Source: Pseudoips prasinana
Lineage: Eukaryota; Arthropoda; Insecta; Lepidoptera; Nolidae
Assembly (NCBI GenBank): GCA_951640165.1
Contig: OX621250.1
Coordinates: 14,905,501 to 14,969,500 of the forward strand
Direction: 5' to 3'
DNA length: 64,000 nt
Under the pieces are notes generated by a model. The model ran no database searches. It saw only the letters and a list, made by a program, of their open reading frames with translations, and had not been told where the DNA came from. Shown here piece after piece: positions 33,731-44,380 of the stretch. The position numbers and the translations under genes were made by a program. The stretch's first letter is position 1; each line of letters starts with the position of its first letter.

Positions 33731-33905
33731 AGTGGTTACCCTAGTGTCAGAGTTGTCCAAGCCAGTAGCTTAACGTGCCCTCCGAAGCACGGAGGCGGTC
33801 AGAAATTAAACCACTTTAGCGGTCACCCATCTATGGACCAACCGCGAGCTTAGTTGCTTGACCACGCCAATCACTTAGGGACAGTGGAGAGCATCTAGCC
33901 ATGAG
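33731..33905 (-). repeat. Family A repeat, internally deleted copy
   Basis: 'agtggttaccctagtgtcag', 'agttgtccaagcc', then directly 'gcttaacgtgccctccgaag', 'cacggaggcggtcagaaatt', 'cacccatctatggacc'. The middle ~60 bp present in the 57853 copy is missing. Confidence 0.75.
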
Positions 33906-35210
33906 CGCCTAAATAATAATAAGCGTAGAAAAATAATACATAATGCAAAGAACACACAATACAACACACATAATAATATAATCTGTGTTCTACCATCGTT
34001 ATAATCAGAGTCAAGTTCCATACCATATAAACCTTATCTAAAGATATTTGCGATTCTGATAAGCGTAATAATATGATTGTTTTCATAGCATCCGAGGCCG
34101 ATGGAGGCCGATGCGGGGTCTGATAGCCCTCAGAATAAGCAAACGACCATCTCTATTCCGTTCAAAATTGATTTCTAGTGGTGGGATAATTGGTCTCAAT
34201 TTTGTATTGCATACAAAAAGTAAGATACCATTTCAGAACTGAAGTGCTAATCTGATAGGTGGTCTCGGCTCATACAATAGGTACAAGAAATAACTTCTTA
34301 TCTGCCCATTACCTTTTAACAGTGGTTCCCAAACTTTTTGGATTCAAATGATCCTTGTATGAGGCATAAAATGAATCACAGATAGTCCTGATTGTGGACA
34401 ATTCCAAGTGATTTTCTTAATAATAAACTTACCATGGGAAGGATATTTTGTGCCTAGTAACAATATAATTTTTACTGTCTAGTACTGAGCAGAAGTATGA
34501 GTTATCTTAGAATCAGTCGTCTTAAGTACGTGCTCCAAACGTGCAATTTAATGAATTTAATAGTTTATAGAAGCATATGTTCGTTTCATAGATATGTTTT
34601 TATATTAAGAGTTCGAAATGAAGTTTCAATAAAGTAAAACGTTTTAAAGAACTGCCGCTAGTGGCAAGCATAATATCTATGCTTTGGATTGTGTGGATAA
34701 TATAATTATAAATGTCTGGAGCCAACATGTTGATTTGGCCCTGAAGACTTTCAAGAAGCTGCAGTACGAAGAATCTGTGTTATCTGAGTCTGAAGAACTC
34801 TGAAGCTCTGTCTTAAAATCCGTCATCTGCTTCAGATGTACATATATCCCGCATGTTAGTTATGGCCTTAACGGTATCCATGGTGTATTATTAGACATAG
34901 GTTGTTATGTGCTTGAAACTTTGAAAAAACGCTTTGTAACAAAAATGAATTCTATAATAAAAATGAATTGTATAATATAGTTATCACTGATTTTTTCAGC
35001 CCTCGCCGGCAAGGACCACGTTTTCCTCCCCTCCCTGACAAACAGTGCCTTAACTCCGTGCCAGAGGTCACGCCTTATTTCCATTTTACTTCAACTTCTA
35101 CTTTAACTGCCCCCTGAGCTTTGGTCCGAACTCCATATGTTTGCCCTGAAGTAATTGTGGCTTAAATAAACAAACTTCAGCTTGTAAAAATACTGCGCTC
35201 GCTACTTTTT
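33906..35210. other. Mixed intergenic stretch
   Basis: No repeat was clearly recognised. It includes the possible coding exon at 34655-34801 and a tandem 18-bp duplication (aaaaatgaattctataat / aaaaatgaattgtataat) at about 34941-34976. Confidence 0.35.
34655..34801 (+). CDS. Possible C-terminal exon, unknown protein
   Basis: After an upstream stop, one frame reads TAASGKHNIYALDCVDN.. and ends ..ALKTFKKLQYEESVLSESEEL, stop at 34799-34801. The acidic, serine/glutamate-rich end preceded by an amphipathic K/L segment looks protein-like and differs from the AT-rich noise around it. A pyrimidine-poor 'ttttaaag' before it is a weak acceptor. It is too short for the family to be named and could be a transposon relic. 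Downstream AATAAAA-like strings near 34954 could end a transcript. Confidence 0.2.
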
Positions 35211-35214
35211 TTTT

Positions 35215-35560
35215 TTTCTTTTGTAGGTAGACGAGCTAGCGGCCCACCTGATGGTAAGTGGTAACCCATTCGCAGTGCCAGGGGGCCCAGCAAACCGCTG
35301 CCTACCGTGGGATTAATACTCTTTTTAAACCTCGTATGAACAAGGACATGTCGTAGCGCTGGGGAAACACCGCAGCAGGTAATTCATTCCAGAGCCTGCA
35401 CGTACGTGGGATGTATGAACGCTGAAAGCGAACCGTGCTTGACGAGATCGCTTCCAGGTGGTACGGATGAACCCTACTGCGAGTGCGCGTTGTGCGATGA
35501 TAAAAAGGGGACAATGGCACCAGCTCGAACCGTTCCTCAGATCATTCCCCGAGAAAACGA
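35215..35560 (-). pseudogene. Jockey/CR1-type LINE reverse transcriptase C-terminus, remnant
   Basis: On the minus strand the frame 35520-35302 reads RTRSRVHPYHLEAISSSTV.., then FQRSYIPRTCRLWNELPAAVF and LFIRGLKRVL. This is the signature end of LINE polyproteins, where 'R-SFIPR-LWN-LP--VF' precedes a short helix and the stop. Only about 70 residues remain, so it is a 5'-truncated insertion. The 3' tail on the minus strand (accacttaccatcaggtggg at 35245-35264) resembles the repeat family at 52683. The reverse transcriptase catalytic region is absent. Confidence 0.7.
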
Positions 35561-36179
35561 TGACTTGCATGGTGCTTCTAAATTTATATTAGGTATATAA
35601 TTTAAAAAAAATGCGTAATAATGAATTGTAATCTTGCTGAGCTAAAAGCTTTAATATTGTTTCTATATAATGTACTATACTAAATTGTGGGCATGACAAG
35701 TACTGAATAAATTAAATTATTTAATTTCTTTGTCTTGTGTTATGCGGCATTTTACATTGAACTTAGATTTGATTTTTTTAAACTGGCCTGGCGTGAGTTT
35801 ATCTACAAACTAGCAAACTAGCAATTCCTTGAAAGCTGACGGAATATTTAAAATTCTTAATATTATAGGAATAACAGTCATTTATAAACCAACTACAAAG
35901 ACTTGCAGTCAAAGAAGACATTTCCTATATCAAACTTTTTGGAATCTATGGTGGATCCAAACGAATATAGTTAAAGAGCTATCTGACAAATACCTTAAAG
36001 TCGAAATAACACATAAATTAGGATCAGTTTATACCATCATTGGTTTTATGGGAATCTTCGCATAAACCGTTCCCATGTATGGCCCGGAGTCAAATATTAA
36101 TCCATACAAATTTATGGTAATAGACAATAAACACGCTAAGCGGGATTGTAATACAGTATTATTATGGCACTTATTATAA

Positions 36180-36425
36180 CATTGTTGTGTGGCTAAAGGC
36201 ATAGAATATGTCCACCCCATCTCATCCCGTGGGGGGCGAAGAAGTCGTCCCGAGGGAATTTCTATCAGAGAACGAGAAGCAGCGTCTCTCTGTGTACTAC
36301 GACTATCATATTGCTATCGCCAATCCGTCTGCCAAGCGCGGCGATTATGGCACAATTATGGAAACAACTCCGTTGTGGAAATATTTTGGCTGTCATGATG
36401 ATGATGATGATTATTATTACTAAAT
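36180..36425 (+). repeat. LINE-tail repeat ending in (GAT)n
   Basis: 'caccccatctcatcccgtgg', 'ggggcgaagaagtcgtcccg', 'gagaacgagaagcagcgtct', 'gcgcggcgattatggcac', then '..atgatgatgatgattatta'. The first ~180 bp matches 22410-22627. The GAT-rich end marks it as an RTE-like 3' terminus. Confidence 0.6.
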
Positions 36426-36534
36426 AAAAAATTAAAACTAGAAGTGACTAGATAAGCTACAAACATTGAATCCTACAAACATAATAAACAATTTTTTTTA
36501 TAAGACATTTCCTTACAAGACATGCCACCCGCAA

Positions 36535-36800
36535 TAAGTGTCTGCGGGTGGTTATGTCGGACTCGCACCGACTAAACATAACCTGCGGTGATCTTCTATA
36601 GACCGCTGATGGGGGCAGCCCGGGAACGTGGGTATGCTGCTCCAGTGCCCCCTTTTGCGCCCTGTCACAGATAGTTGGGACGCGTACCCTGGGAGGGCTC
36701 TGGATTGCCCACCCCTATCGCAGACCCCTGCTAGTCCGGCACAGTGACTGCGCCACAAACAGGTCCCTTCCACGTGGCGTTGGGTCTGGCCGGCAAATAC
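36535..36800 (-). repeat. G+C-rich repeat-like block, class unknown
   Basis: About 58% G+C against ~33% on either side (gggagggctctggattgccc, agtccggcacagtgactgcg, tgcgggtggttatgtcggac). An 84-codon minus frame spans it but matches no domain I know. The contrast suggests a transposon fragment, possibly a LINE end. Confidence 0.4.
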
Positions 36801-37800
36801 AAACAATAAACTACTTTAGTAGGTACCAAATTTAATTATGTTTAGCTGTTTTTGCGTGATTGAGTAACGAACATCAAAACATACAATTTATCACATTTAT
36901 AATATTAGAATGCTGATAAACAGTTTTTTATTAGAGTTTAATGACCGTTTATATAGGATCACTTAAACAAAATAGCTATTTAATATAGATCTAACTATAA
37001 GAGTCTCACTAAACTCAACCTTTTCCAAATAATTCCTGGTCTAAAACAACAAAGCCGTACACAATACGTATACGTCAACAATACGGTATACTGAGGTATT
37101 TATCAAAGACTGCCTCAAAGAGTATACAGGGTGTTGTACAATTAACCTAAATGTGAACAATAACATTGGCTCCTTGGACTACCTCTAAAATAGTTATTAA
37201 ATAATTTATAATAAAAACATAAACTACATAACATGAGTTTCTGTAGTATATTTATTAAGTAGAACAAGTTTTAATACTTGAAAATAGAGCCAAATACTTG
37301 AAATTAAGCACGGTATTGCTAGAGTGCAGTATTGGGTACAATTTTAGCTATCGCTGAGCAAAATAATATTGTGTGCAAAATAAGTCGTTGTTGTAACATT
37401 ATAATTAGGTTGAAAACTTTTAATGTATTGCATATTATAAATGAAATATTTAAAATACTTTTATTGTCTGGTAAAAGATTCCAATGCTTTGCAAAGGAAG
37501 CTACCGCGAATCCTATTAGGTTGTTACACTTTCTACGGCGAATATTGGTGACATCTATCGGTATAGATGATGCATACAATTTAAGTATAATATGGTATAA
37601 AAAGAATGATCAAATTACGCCAGCAAAAATATTTTTTTGTCACAATACAAATATAAATACGCCTTACATTTCTAAACTGCTTATTTCAAGATTTGTGAAT
37701 TTGGGTTATGAATTTATTATGAACATCCAAATGTAAAATTACATTTGTGAACATAAGTGAAACAATTGCTAAGTGATCCCGATAGATGGCACTGAAATTA
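36801..37800. other. AT-rich stretch, no gene accepted
   Basis: A 134-codon plus frame (37332-37736) exists, but its composition is that of AT-rich noise. It contains 'atacagggtgttgtac' near 37122, a string common at the ends of insect DNA elements. Confidence 0.35.
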
Positions 37801-37867
37801 GTTATTATTTTCTAACACCTTCTAAGGAAGAGAATCTAACCCTTAGAAGATGTTACAAAATAATAAC
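37801..37867. repeat. 67-nt hairpin, 27-bp arms with two mismatches
   Basis: The arms are 37801-37827 (starting gttattattttctaacacc) and 37841-37867, with a 13-nt loop. Size and imperfect pairing are compatible with a microRNA precursor or a decayed inverted duplication. There is no expression evidence. Confidence 0.7.
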
Positions 37868-38519
37868 AAATTTTCATTAAATATAAAGGATTCTCTTAGC
37901 TTGAAAATTTAATTCCCAGATAATCCGGGTGAAATTTTGACATTCATAATATTTTTTTCACCTTCTTATAATATTTTTAAGACATCCTTTATAAAAGTCA
38001 GAAGCTGAGGATTTCCTTTATTTATGCGCGTGCGCAAACAGATGCGCGCTGCAGGAGTTCGGGCCCACGCGGTTTTGATTTACTCCTTAGCCGCAATAGA
38101 TATGTTCATGTCACGAGGGAAATAATAATGACCCCCTCTAATTGTTTGTTCAAATAATAGTTTAATTTAATCTTAGTGAGGGTAAATGTTGGTAATTAAT
38201 CTGTTGCGATGAGTGGAACGGGGAACTGTGAGAATTAAATTGAATATAGTATTTCTGTAAGATTCAGTTGTGTAAGTAACATAATTGTTAAAATGACTTA
38301 ACTTATTATTTTGTTTTAAATGTATTTCTTCAAACATATATAAAATAATAGTTTGTATTTTTTTTTCCAAATGTTGACTATGATGAGTCGGAGGAATTTA
38401 TTTAGAATATTTTATATGATACTAGCTGACGTTGTCCTGTCTTAACGATGACTATTTAATTCGAATTGATATAATTAAGAAAACAATGTGTATTATTGTA
38501 ATGCTTTATGATATACAAT
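37868..38519. other. AT-rich stretch, no gene seen
   Basis: Nothing recognised. A G+C patch (tatgcgcgtgcgcaaacaga, about 38022) is short. Confidence 0.35.
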
Positions 38520-38710
38520 ATTCTTATTTTTTTTTTGATGCATAAAACATTCCCAAAAATCAAGCATCTCTGTTTCACTCGCCCGCAACCAACCTGAATC
38601 AAGGCTCAAACGGCAGACCTCTGCTCTGGTGCGAGCTTTGAGTATCTGGTGCCCAGTGGCAAACCTTGCCGCATTGCTACATCTCTTCTTCTTAGGACTC
38701 CTTCCCATAC
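38520..38710 (-). repeat. Unclassified repeat-like segment
   Basis: The minus strand holds a 71-codon frame (SPKKKRCSNAARFATGHQ..) in G+C-richer DNA, directly followed on the plus strand by a LINE C-terminus. Probably part of a transposon; no family recognised. Confidence 0.3.
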
Positions 38711-38729
38711 TTCCAGCCGCTATAATGGT

Positions 38730-39135
38730 TCATTTACTGTACGTGCAGTAAGTCTTTAAAATTCCTTACCACATTCCATACGTGATAGCTCATCATTGAG
38801 TATTTTTAAGAGCAGAACTAAGAATCACTTCTTATCTCTGTAACTTACGTATATATAAGGTAAGTAGGTTTATGTAGTTTATTAAATATATATATATTTT
38901 TATAAGGTATCGTATGTAATTATTAGTGTGTATTTTATCAATATATTTACCCGACAAGGTACTTAATTATAATAGTTTGTTGTACACTGCCTATACCCAT
39001 AATTTTGAAAATCTCTCTTTCCTGATGGTTTGCTGGAAGAAAATTCAATAATGAATTAAGCTCGCCTATGTACATGCCTTTTCTTTTGTTACTTCTAACT
39101 TATGTATTTATTTTCTGTGTGCAATAAAGAATAAA
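38730..39135 (+). pseudogene. LINE reverse transcriptase C-terminus and 3' UTR, remnant
   Basis: The plus frame reads YNGSFTVRAVSL, stop, NSLPHSIRDSSSLSIFKSR, TKNHFLSL, stop. LINE proteins normally have W before NSLP, and here the codon is TAA. The 3' UTR ends 'gtgtgcaataaagaataaag' at about 39118-39137, the usual jockey/CR1 terminus with a polyadenylation signal. It is a dead, 5'-truncated copy. Confidence 0.65.
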
Positions 39136-40236
39136 GAATAAGTTACTCATTTGTAGTTTAATTGCCGTGCTCGCTGGTGAAATACTGAAAGAAAGAAGTT
39201 ATACTTAAGAAGGTAGGGCATGCGCACTACAACTGTACTAACTCGTTACAGTGATCATTTTGACCACTTCGTCTTCGTTGTAATAATATTAGACCAAAGC
39301 AATAACTGGAAACATAATTGGAGATAAAAGTCATCCCATCAAATATAAACACTGAATATTAAAATGAATTTCTATGCAACGATACTTGAACCGGCGTTAA
39401 ACAAAGGCTATTAATCTTACGCTTGAAACATCTCTATCTATTAGCCACATAATACCCGTTGCAATAAACTGTAGTGTGCAGGAATCGAACCCGCTACCTT
39501 ATTGGCCGACCCCACGCCGCGGTAGATAAACAATGCACTCCTGCGCACAAGATATGCGCTGCCAAATGAATGTAGACTTCAAAATGTAACGAACTGGCAA
39601 GAGTAATAAATAAAGTATAGTAATTAGTATTATATTGGAGTCATTAGTAAAATATAAATATAGGGTTAATCTCCTATAAAATTAGTAAACATAAATAAAA
39701 TTGAATCACCGAAATGTTTGTATGCTCATACCTTCCACTCGACTGCACCAAATTGGATAAATCTTTCTTTTATGTGTTCGTTATTGTCAGGAGATTGTTT
39801 GCTATGATGTATACCCAAAAACTGAATATACAAATGAGACAGACGACAGTGAGCCTTTTTTTGGTTGAAAAAATGTGGCGGTATAAAATGCTTGGAGACA
39901 GCTACTTATAAATAAACATCTTGAGACAACTGACACACATCCGTTTGAGTCCAAACTAGGCAGAGTCTGTACTCTATAGCACGCCGACAACTGGTGAAAA
40001 TCTGCCAGGCTAGATGGAAATGCTTAGTTGTAAAACAAATTTGTGCCAGAATTTCAGAAATATTTTTGAAATAATGAAATTTATTCAGCACTTGGGTATT
40101 TACATACACTTGTACTTGTCAAGCTCACAATGTATTACATAAACACAGTTTAAAAACAGTAATTAAGGCAACAATTTTTTTGAATTAGTCCGTCCGTGCG
40201 GTCTGTTTCGTCACAGATATTTTTAATATCCTTAAA
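39136..40236. other. Intergenic stretch with a tRNA-like fragment
   Basis: At about 39475-39540 the minus strand carries a reversed B box (gcaggaatcgaacccgctac) and 'ggccgaccccacgccgcgg', a SINE-like head. No gene otherwise. Confidence 0.4.
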
Positions 40237-40548
40237 TCTATACAAATAAATAAAATTGGAGTGTCTGTTTGTAATATTGATATAACCAGTTTTTACTACA
40301 TTAATATGAATATATATACGGTACATACACTAAAATTACATTTTTTACAATTTTTGTCTGTCTGTCTGTCTGTTTGTTCCGGCTAATCTCTGAAATGGCT
40401 GGACGGATTTTGACGGGACTTTTATTGGCAGGTAGCTGATGTAATAAGGAGTAACTTAGGCTACTTTTATTTTAGAAAAAGTCTTTTATTTTACAAGAAA
40501 AACGAAATAAACTAATTAACACGCGGACGAAGTCGCGGGCACAGCTAG
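40237..40548 (+). mobile_element. Non-autonomous Helitron, 312 bp
   Basis: Begins TCTATACAAATAAATAAAAT after A and ends CTAG before T (40545-40548). The subterminal hairpin acgcggacgaagtcgcgggc precedes the end. Internal (TCTG)n tract at about 40356-40373 and 'ggctggacggattttgacgg'. The start resembles that of the copy at 60952. Confidence 0.75.
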
Positions 40549-40611
40549 TAAATAATAAATAGCAAGTTACTAAGCTATTATTGTTACATTTAGCAATAGT
40601 ATATCAAAATT

Positions 40612-41030
40612 AATGAATTAAAAACAACGAGCAGTTGGCTAGCGCAAAAGGCTCTCAACCAGTAGCTTAAATGGGGGTCAGATCACTTGCTCGGGATTAC
40701 CGATCACGTGTTAAGGGGGCAACGCGATCCTCGCCGCTCAGGATCCTACCCTAGCTAGCCTGCGGGTTTCTCTAGCTTCCTAGGTGGACGCTCTCAGATA
40801 GCCCGCGTCCAACGTTCCTACTGAAATAAATTGGAATACACTCATAGTTCGAGATATTTGATCAGTTCTACTAGCTTCTAAAGTCTAGTTCTGGTAGCTT
40901 ATCCCTTTACATTCTGCGCGGCAGATATAGGGCTATTCGCCGCCGCCGGGTGCATTAACTCATACCCCGCACTTAATGCTGGAATGTATGATGCACCTTA
41001 TAATAATGGGCTACTTCGCGCACCGGACTG
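40612..41030. repeat. G+C-richer unclassified block
   Basis: 'gcgatcctcgccgctcagga', 'ggtggacgctctcagatagc' and 'cgccgccgggtgcattaact' stand out from the flanks. No frame is open for long. Probably a fragment of an unidentified transposon. Confidence 0.35.
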
Positions 41031-41131
41031 ACGCAACGCTCTTTGTTCTGTAATCTCTTGGATAGGATGTTAATGTTGATTGGATAGCTTGGATGGCGTT
41101 ATAATCACCATATTTTCTAAAATATCAAATT

Positions 41132-41325
41132 CTAGCTGCAGCACCCCGCGGTTTTACCCACGTTAAACTTTATAAATTATAGCCTATGTGTTAATCCAGG
41201 GTGTCAGCTAACTCCATATCAAATTTTATTAAAATTGCTCCAGCCGTTTAGATGTGAAGAAGTAACAAACATACAAGTCACGCACTCACACAGTCACAAT
41301 TTTCGCGTTTATAATATTAGTATGA
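41132..41325 (-). mobile_element. Short non-autonomous Helitron (minus strand)
   Basis: The plus strand starts with CTAG (41132) then 'ccccgcggttttacccacg' (terminal hairpin reversed). It ends 'aaaattttcgcgtttataat..tatga', the reverse of the TC start. Same family as 49006 and 58121. The base after the 3' CTAG is A, not T, a departure from the rule. Confidence 0.7.
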
Positions 41326-41394
41326 TTTCTATGCAAAACCAATAATGTGAGAAAGAAAAAGAGAATATGTACTCGTAGTTCTTGCAGTGCACGA

Positions 41395-41465
41395 TAGCCT
41401 AGTAGTTAGACCGTTGGACTGTGGAGTCGGTGGTCTGGAAATTAAACCCAATACGCGCAATTTTC
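41395..41465 (+). repeat. tRNA-like SINE head
   Basis: 'cgatagcctagtagttagac' (A box), 'ttggactgtggagtcggtgg' (anticodon arm region) and a poor B box 'ggtctggaaattaaac'. The degraded B box argues against a functional tRNA gene. Confidence 0.4.
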
Positions 41466-42164
41466 GAATTCAAGTAAATAAATAATTAATTATCTTTTAC
41501 AAAACTTTCTTATTCTGAGTAGGACTTAAGGCACTAGTTAGGATAGGTATAGTAATCGGAGAAACAAATTAACAAAAATCTTGCCATTTTTTTTGTGTAA
41601 TCGATTTTAAATTTCCTCCGCTTACACTTTTGTGTCATCGCATATACATATATTGCGAATGTTTCAGTCTTTCTCTATGCGTCATAAATTTCTTCTATCT
41701 CATTTTGCATAATATGCTGAAACGAGACGCATCAATAATTATCGTCCAATTGCCGATTGCATCGCCGCCTAAGAAGCTTCACTTTAAAAATAGTAGTCAC
41801 ATAGAAGTGTACTTTAAATTGTATAATTGTTATAAAAGGATCATCTATAAAAACGGATGCAATCACTTTTTTCTAAGCATTCTGTATTTAATGATATGAA
41901 AGCTCTTAAAAGATAATTTAATCAATTACTGCCAAAGAGAGTTTAGCGTTTTTTCCATCGATTAGTAACTTGGCTGTGGAGGTTTTATAGATTTATTATT
42001 ATTTCAGACATTTTATAGAATACAATCCAGATATGAGAATTATATAATTAATGCTGCGAAGTGGACTAAGTAAGCACACCCATAAAGGTGCAAGTGGTGT
42101 ATCGTAAACGTTATGGACTACGATGGTCGCTTATTAACAGGTAGGCCTTACGATTGTTTGCTAA
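41466..42164. other. AT-rich stretch with a DNA-element-like end
   Basis: 'atcgccgcctaagaagcttc' at about 41760 resembles the module 'cgccgctaaagaagttt' in family M. Otherwise no feature. Confidence 0.35.
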
Positions 42165-42290
42165 TTAATCATCACCATCATCATCATATCAGCCGAAAGA
42201 CGCTCACTGCTAGACGAAGGCCTCCCTAAAAATTTCCACATTTGCTGGTCTTGCGCTACCCACATCAGTACAACAAAACTATATGGGCCA
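42165..42290 (-). repeat. RTE-type LINE 3' end (minus strand)
   Basis: (CAT)n then 'atcagccgaaagacgctcac', 'cgaaggcctccc' and 'tggtcttgcgctacccacat'. Same family as 20842 and 45298. Confidence 0.65.
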
Positions 42291-42521
42291 ATGTGAAAAG
42301 ACTGGAGGTTTAGGAAATGAATGCCATAAGTATTAAAATATAAACAAAAATATCAAAGCTAACATTATAAAATGAAATAAATAGATCTATGATTAATGAT
42401 TTGGTGCATATGTTAAATTGCAGTGCGAACGAATACGATCAAAAGTGCTTGGGGCCATGATTTTTATTTGACACATATACATGTAAATAAAATCTTATGA
42501 GCGTACAAATAGTGTGATAAC

Positions 42522-42572
42522 ATGGGACTTTATAGTACGATATCTGATAAGATATCGTACTATAAATCCCAT
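42522..42572. repeat. Inverted repeat, 23-24-bp arms, 4-nt loop
   Basis: The arms 42522-42545 (atgggactttatagtacg..) and 42550-42572 pair with a single one-base gap. Flanked by unique AT-rich DNA. Confidence 0.8.
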
Positions 42573-42750
42573 TCGATCTGACATTTATTTTATTATATGT
42601 TATTTAACTGGATTTGTAACAAATATGTTAAATATTGGAACCACTAATTACAATACATTAAAACCCGGCTAAGCGCGCTTATACCTTTATAACACACACA
42701 ACCCGTGAAAGACAAACATGTTAATTAGTTTTAGTAATACCTTCGAAAAT

Positions 42751-42890
42751 GTACAGACGCCAGCACATCAAGCTACGCCAATCTGTGAAATTTCCCGAAA
42801 TGAAAGTGAACCTTATACTTATGTGATAAAGTTGAAAATCTATAAAATAAATTTGACAAATTGGGGTGGCTGGTGTGCTGGTGTGCTTTG
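42751..42890. mobile_element. MITE-1 copy 2 (decayed right end)
   Basis: The left terminus is exact (GTACAGACGCCAGCACATC). The right terminus is changed (ggtgtgctggtgtgctttg). Internal 'gaaagtgaaccttatactta' shows it is inverted relative to the copy at 3996. Confidence 0.8.
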
Positions 42891-42989
42891 AACAGCCGTT
42901 GCCAGTGTTCGTTTTTTAAAAAGATAGGTAGTTAACAATATTAGTTTTGCCGTATAGTTTGACGATATCGATGATTTTAGATTTTTATA

Positions 42990-43065
42990 AATACTAAAGA
43001 ATTAGTCTACCGAAACAAGGAGGTATGTTTTCCGCCTTCTTTTGGTAGACTAATTCTTTAGTATT
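42990..43065. repeat. Inverted repeat, 22-bp perfect arms, 32-nt middle
   Basis: aatactaaagaattagtcta(cc) at 42990-43011 and its exact reverse complement at 43044-43065. The middle (cgaaacaaggagg..cgccttctttt) continues partial pairing, so the full stem may reach about 33 bp. Confidence 0.8.
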
Positions 43066-43520
43066 AGACTAGTTTTTAGTTAATTAACCGAACTTTTTAG
43101 TATTTTTCAATATCGAAAGTCGTCAAAAGTTATGCTACTCCAACTTTTATATTATTTATTTTTTAAATTAATGTTACCGATTTTTGTACAGTGCGGTACT
43201 CTCATTCTAAATCTGATATAGATATCGAGATTTAGAAACTTTAAATTTACGTCATTGTCCGTCTCCAAAGTAAAGATCGAATGAAAGTACGTAGATAATA
43301 TCTACAGGGTACCTGAGCTTCCTACCTATCAATCTTAACGACATCTCAAAAATGCTCTAAATTAAATTAGAAAGGCGGACATATCTAATTTGCGTAGTGT
43401 TATTAATACGCGTAGGCTAATAGTCAGTGCCCGGTCATCTCTATTATGCTCACGACAAGGATATTGAACACTGGATAGGACGCATATACTAAATGCATCC
43501 TTTTTTCTTTCTTTATCGTA
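43066..43520. other. AT-rich stretch, no gene seen
   Basis: Nothing recognised. Confidence 0.35.
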
Positions 43521-43530
43521 TGGGTGTAGT

Positions 43531-43895
43531 GCCTCGTTGGTCTAGCGGTAGCGTGTTCACCCTCAGAGAACGAGGTCCTGGGTTCAAATCCCGGGCCGGG
43601 CCAAAAGTGATTTTGAGACTTTTCTGTAAAAAGAAAAATTTCGCAGCATCAGCCTGAAGTCTGGGAGTTGGCGATGTTACACCTCCGTACCTCGGAGGGC
43701 ACTTAAAACCGTCAGTCCTGTACCTGACCTCTTTCCGGTCGTGTTTCTAGGCGTCTCACAGGATCATGAGAGTGATGAATAGAAAGTGCTCCTGTGATTG
43801 CGCACAAACTTGTGCTCTATAATATGCACCACGCAGATGGCTAATCTCTATTGAGACTGGCCGACGTGGCCTAAATTCGGCTAGGAGGACATTAT
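43531..43895 (+). repeat. tRNA-derived SINE, family E, complete
   Basis: The head 'gcctcgttggtctagcggta' and perfect B box 'gggttcaaatcccggg' form a good tRNA-like 5' end. The body 'ctgaagtctgggagttggcg', 'ttccggtcgtgtttctagg' and 'atcatgagagtgatgaatag', and the tail 'ggcctaaattcggctaggag', follow. The uninterrupted reference for the split copy at 5346. Confidence 0.8.
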
Positions 43896-43904
43896 AGTTA
43901 ACTT

Positions 43905-44105
43905 TGTGTCAGAGTTTTCGAAGCCAAGCCGAGCAAGCAGGGCTCTGACATAGCTTATTGACTGTCATCTAATAACAACAATCGGGACCGTCACCTTAAA
44001 GTGACTTCCGTAGCACAGGGATGTTTATAAATTAAACCACTTAAACACCTACCCATCCATAGACTGACACCGTGTTTACGTGCTTTACCTTGCCTATCCT
44101 AAATG
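43905..44105 (-). repeat. Family A repeat, copy 6
   Basis: 'tgtgtcagagttttcgaagc', 'aacaacaatcgggaccg', 'ttaaaccacttaaacaccta', 'cccatccatagactgacac'. Starts directly after the SINE. Confidence 0.65.
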
Positions 44106-44232
44106 TATGATAATAATATGTTAATATAGCTATATGATATGGTATGAGATCCAAATATGTTGTGTTATAATACGGCATGAGATAACTAATTTTAAGATTA
44201 GATTCGCTTTTCTTTATACTTTTTCTTCATTT

Positions 44233-44380
44233 GTACAGACGCCAGCACATCCAGCTTCTCCAAACTGTCAAACTTCTTGTATAGATTTTCAAATTTATCA
44301 AATAAGCATAAGGTTCACTTTCGATTGGGGAAATTTTACAGAAATTTTAATTAAGTTGCTTGATGTGCTGGCGTCTGTAC
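44233..44380. mobile_element. MITE-1 copy 3
   Basis: Exact termini at both ends (GTACAGACGCC.. and ..GGCGTCTGTAC). The interior 'ataagcataaggttcacttt' has the same orientation as the 3996 copy. A small insertion near the right end makes it 148 bp. Confidence 0.85.

Noticed and set aside
33293..33853. 186-codon open frame on the plus strand
   Set aside because: It runs through the hAT-like MITE and a family A repeat, so the openness comes from G+C-rich repeat DNA. The other copies of these repeats are not open in the same frame.
37332..37736. 134-codon open frame on the plus strand
   Set aside because: In DNA this AT-rich a frame of this length is expected about once by chance in a 64-kb window. 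The protein is rich in I, K and N with no domain, and an overlapping minus frame is equally long.
40345..40375. TCTG microsatellite as an independent feature
   Set aside because: It lies inside the Helitron at 40237 and a related tract occurs in the copy at 60952, so it belongs to the element.
43531..43605. tRNA gene candidate with good A and B boxes
   Set aside because: The 5' end continues into a SINE body and tail that recur at 5346. The acceptor stem does not close, so it is a SINE promoter and not a tRNA gene.
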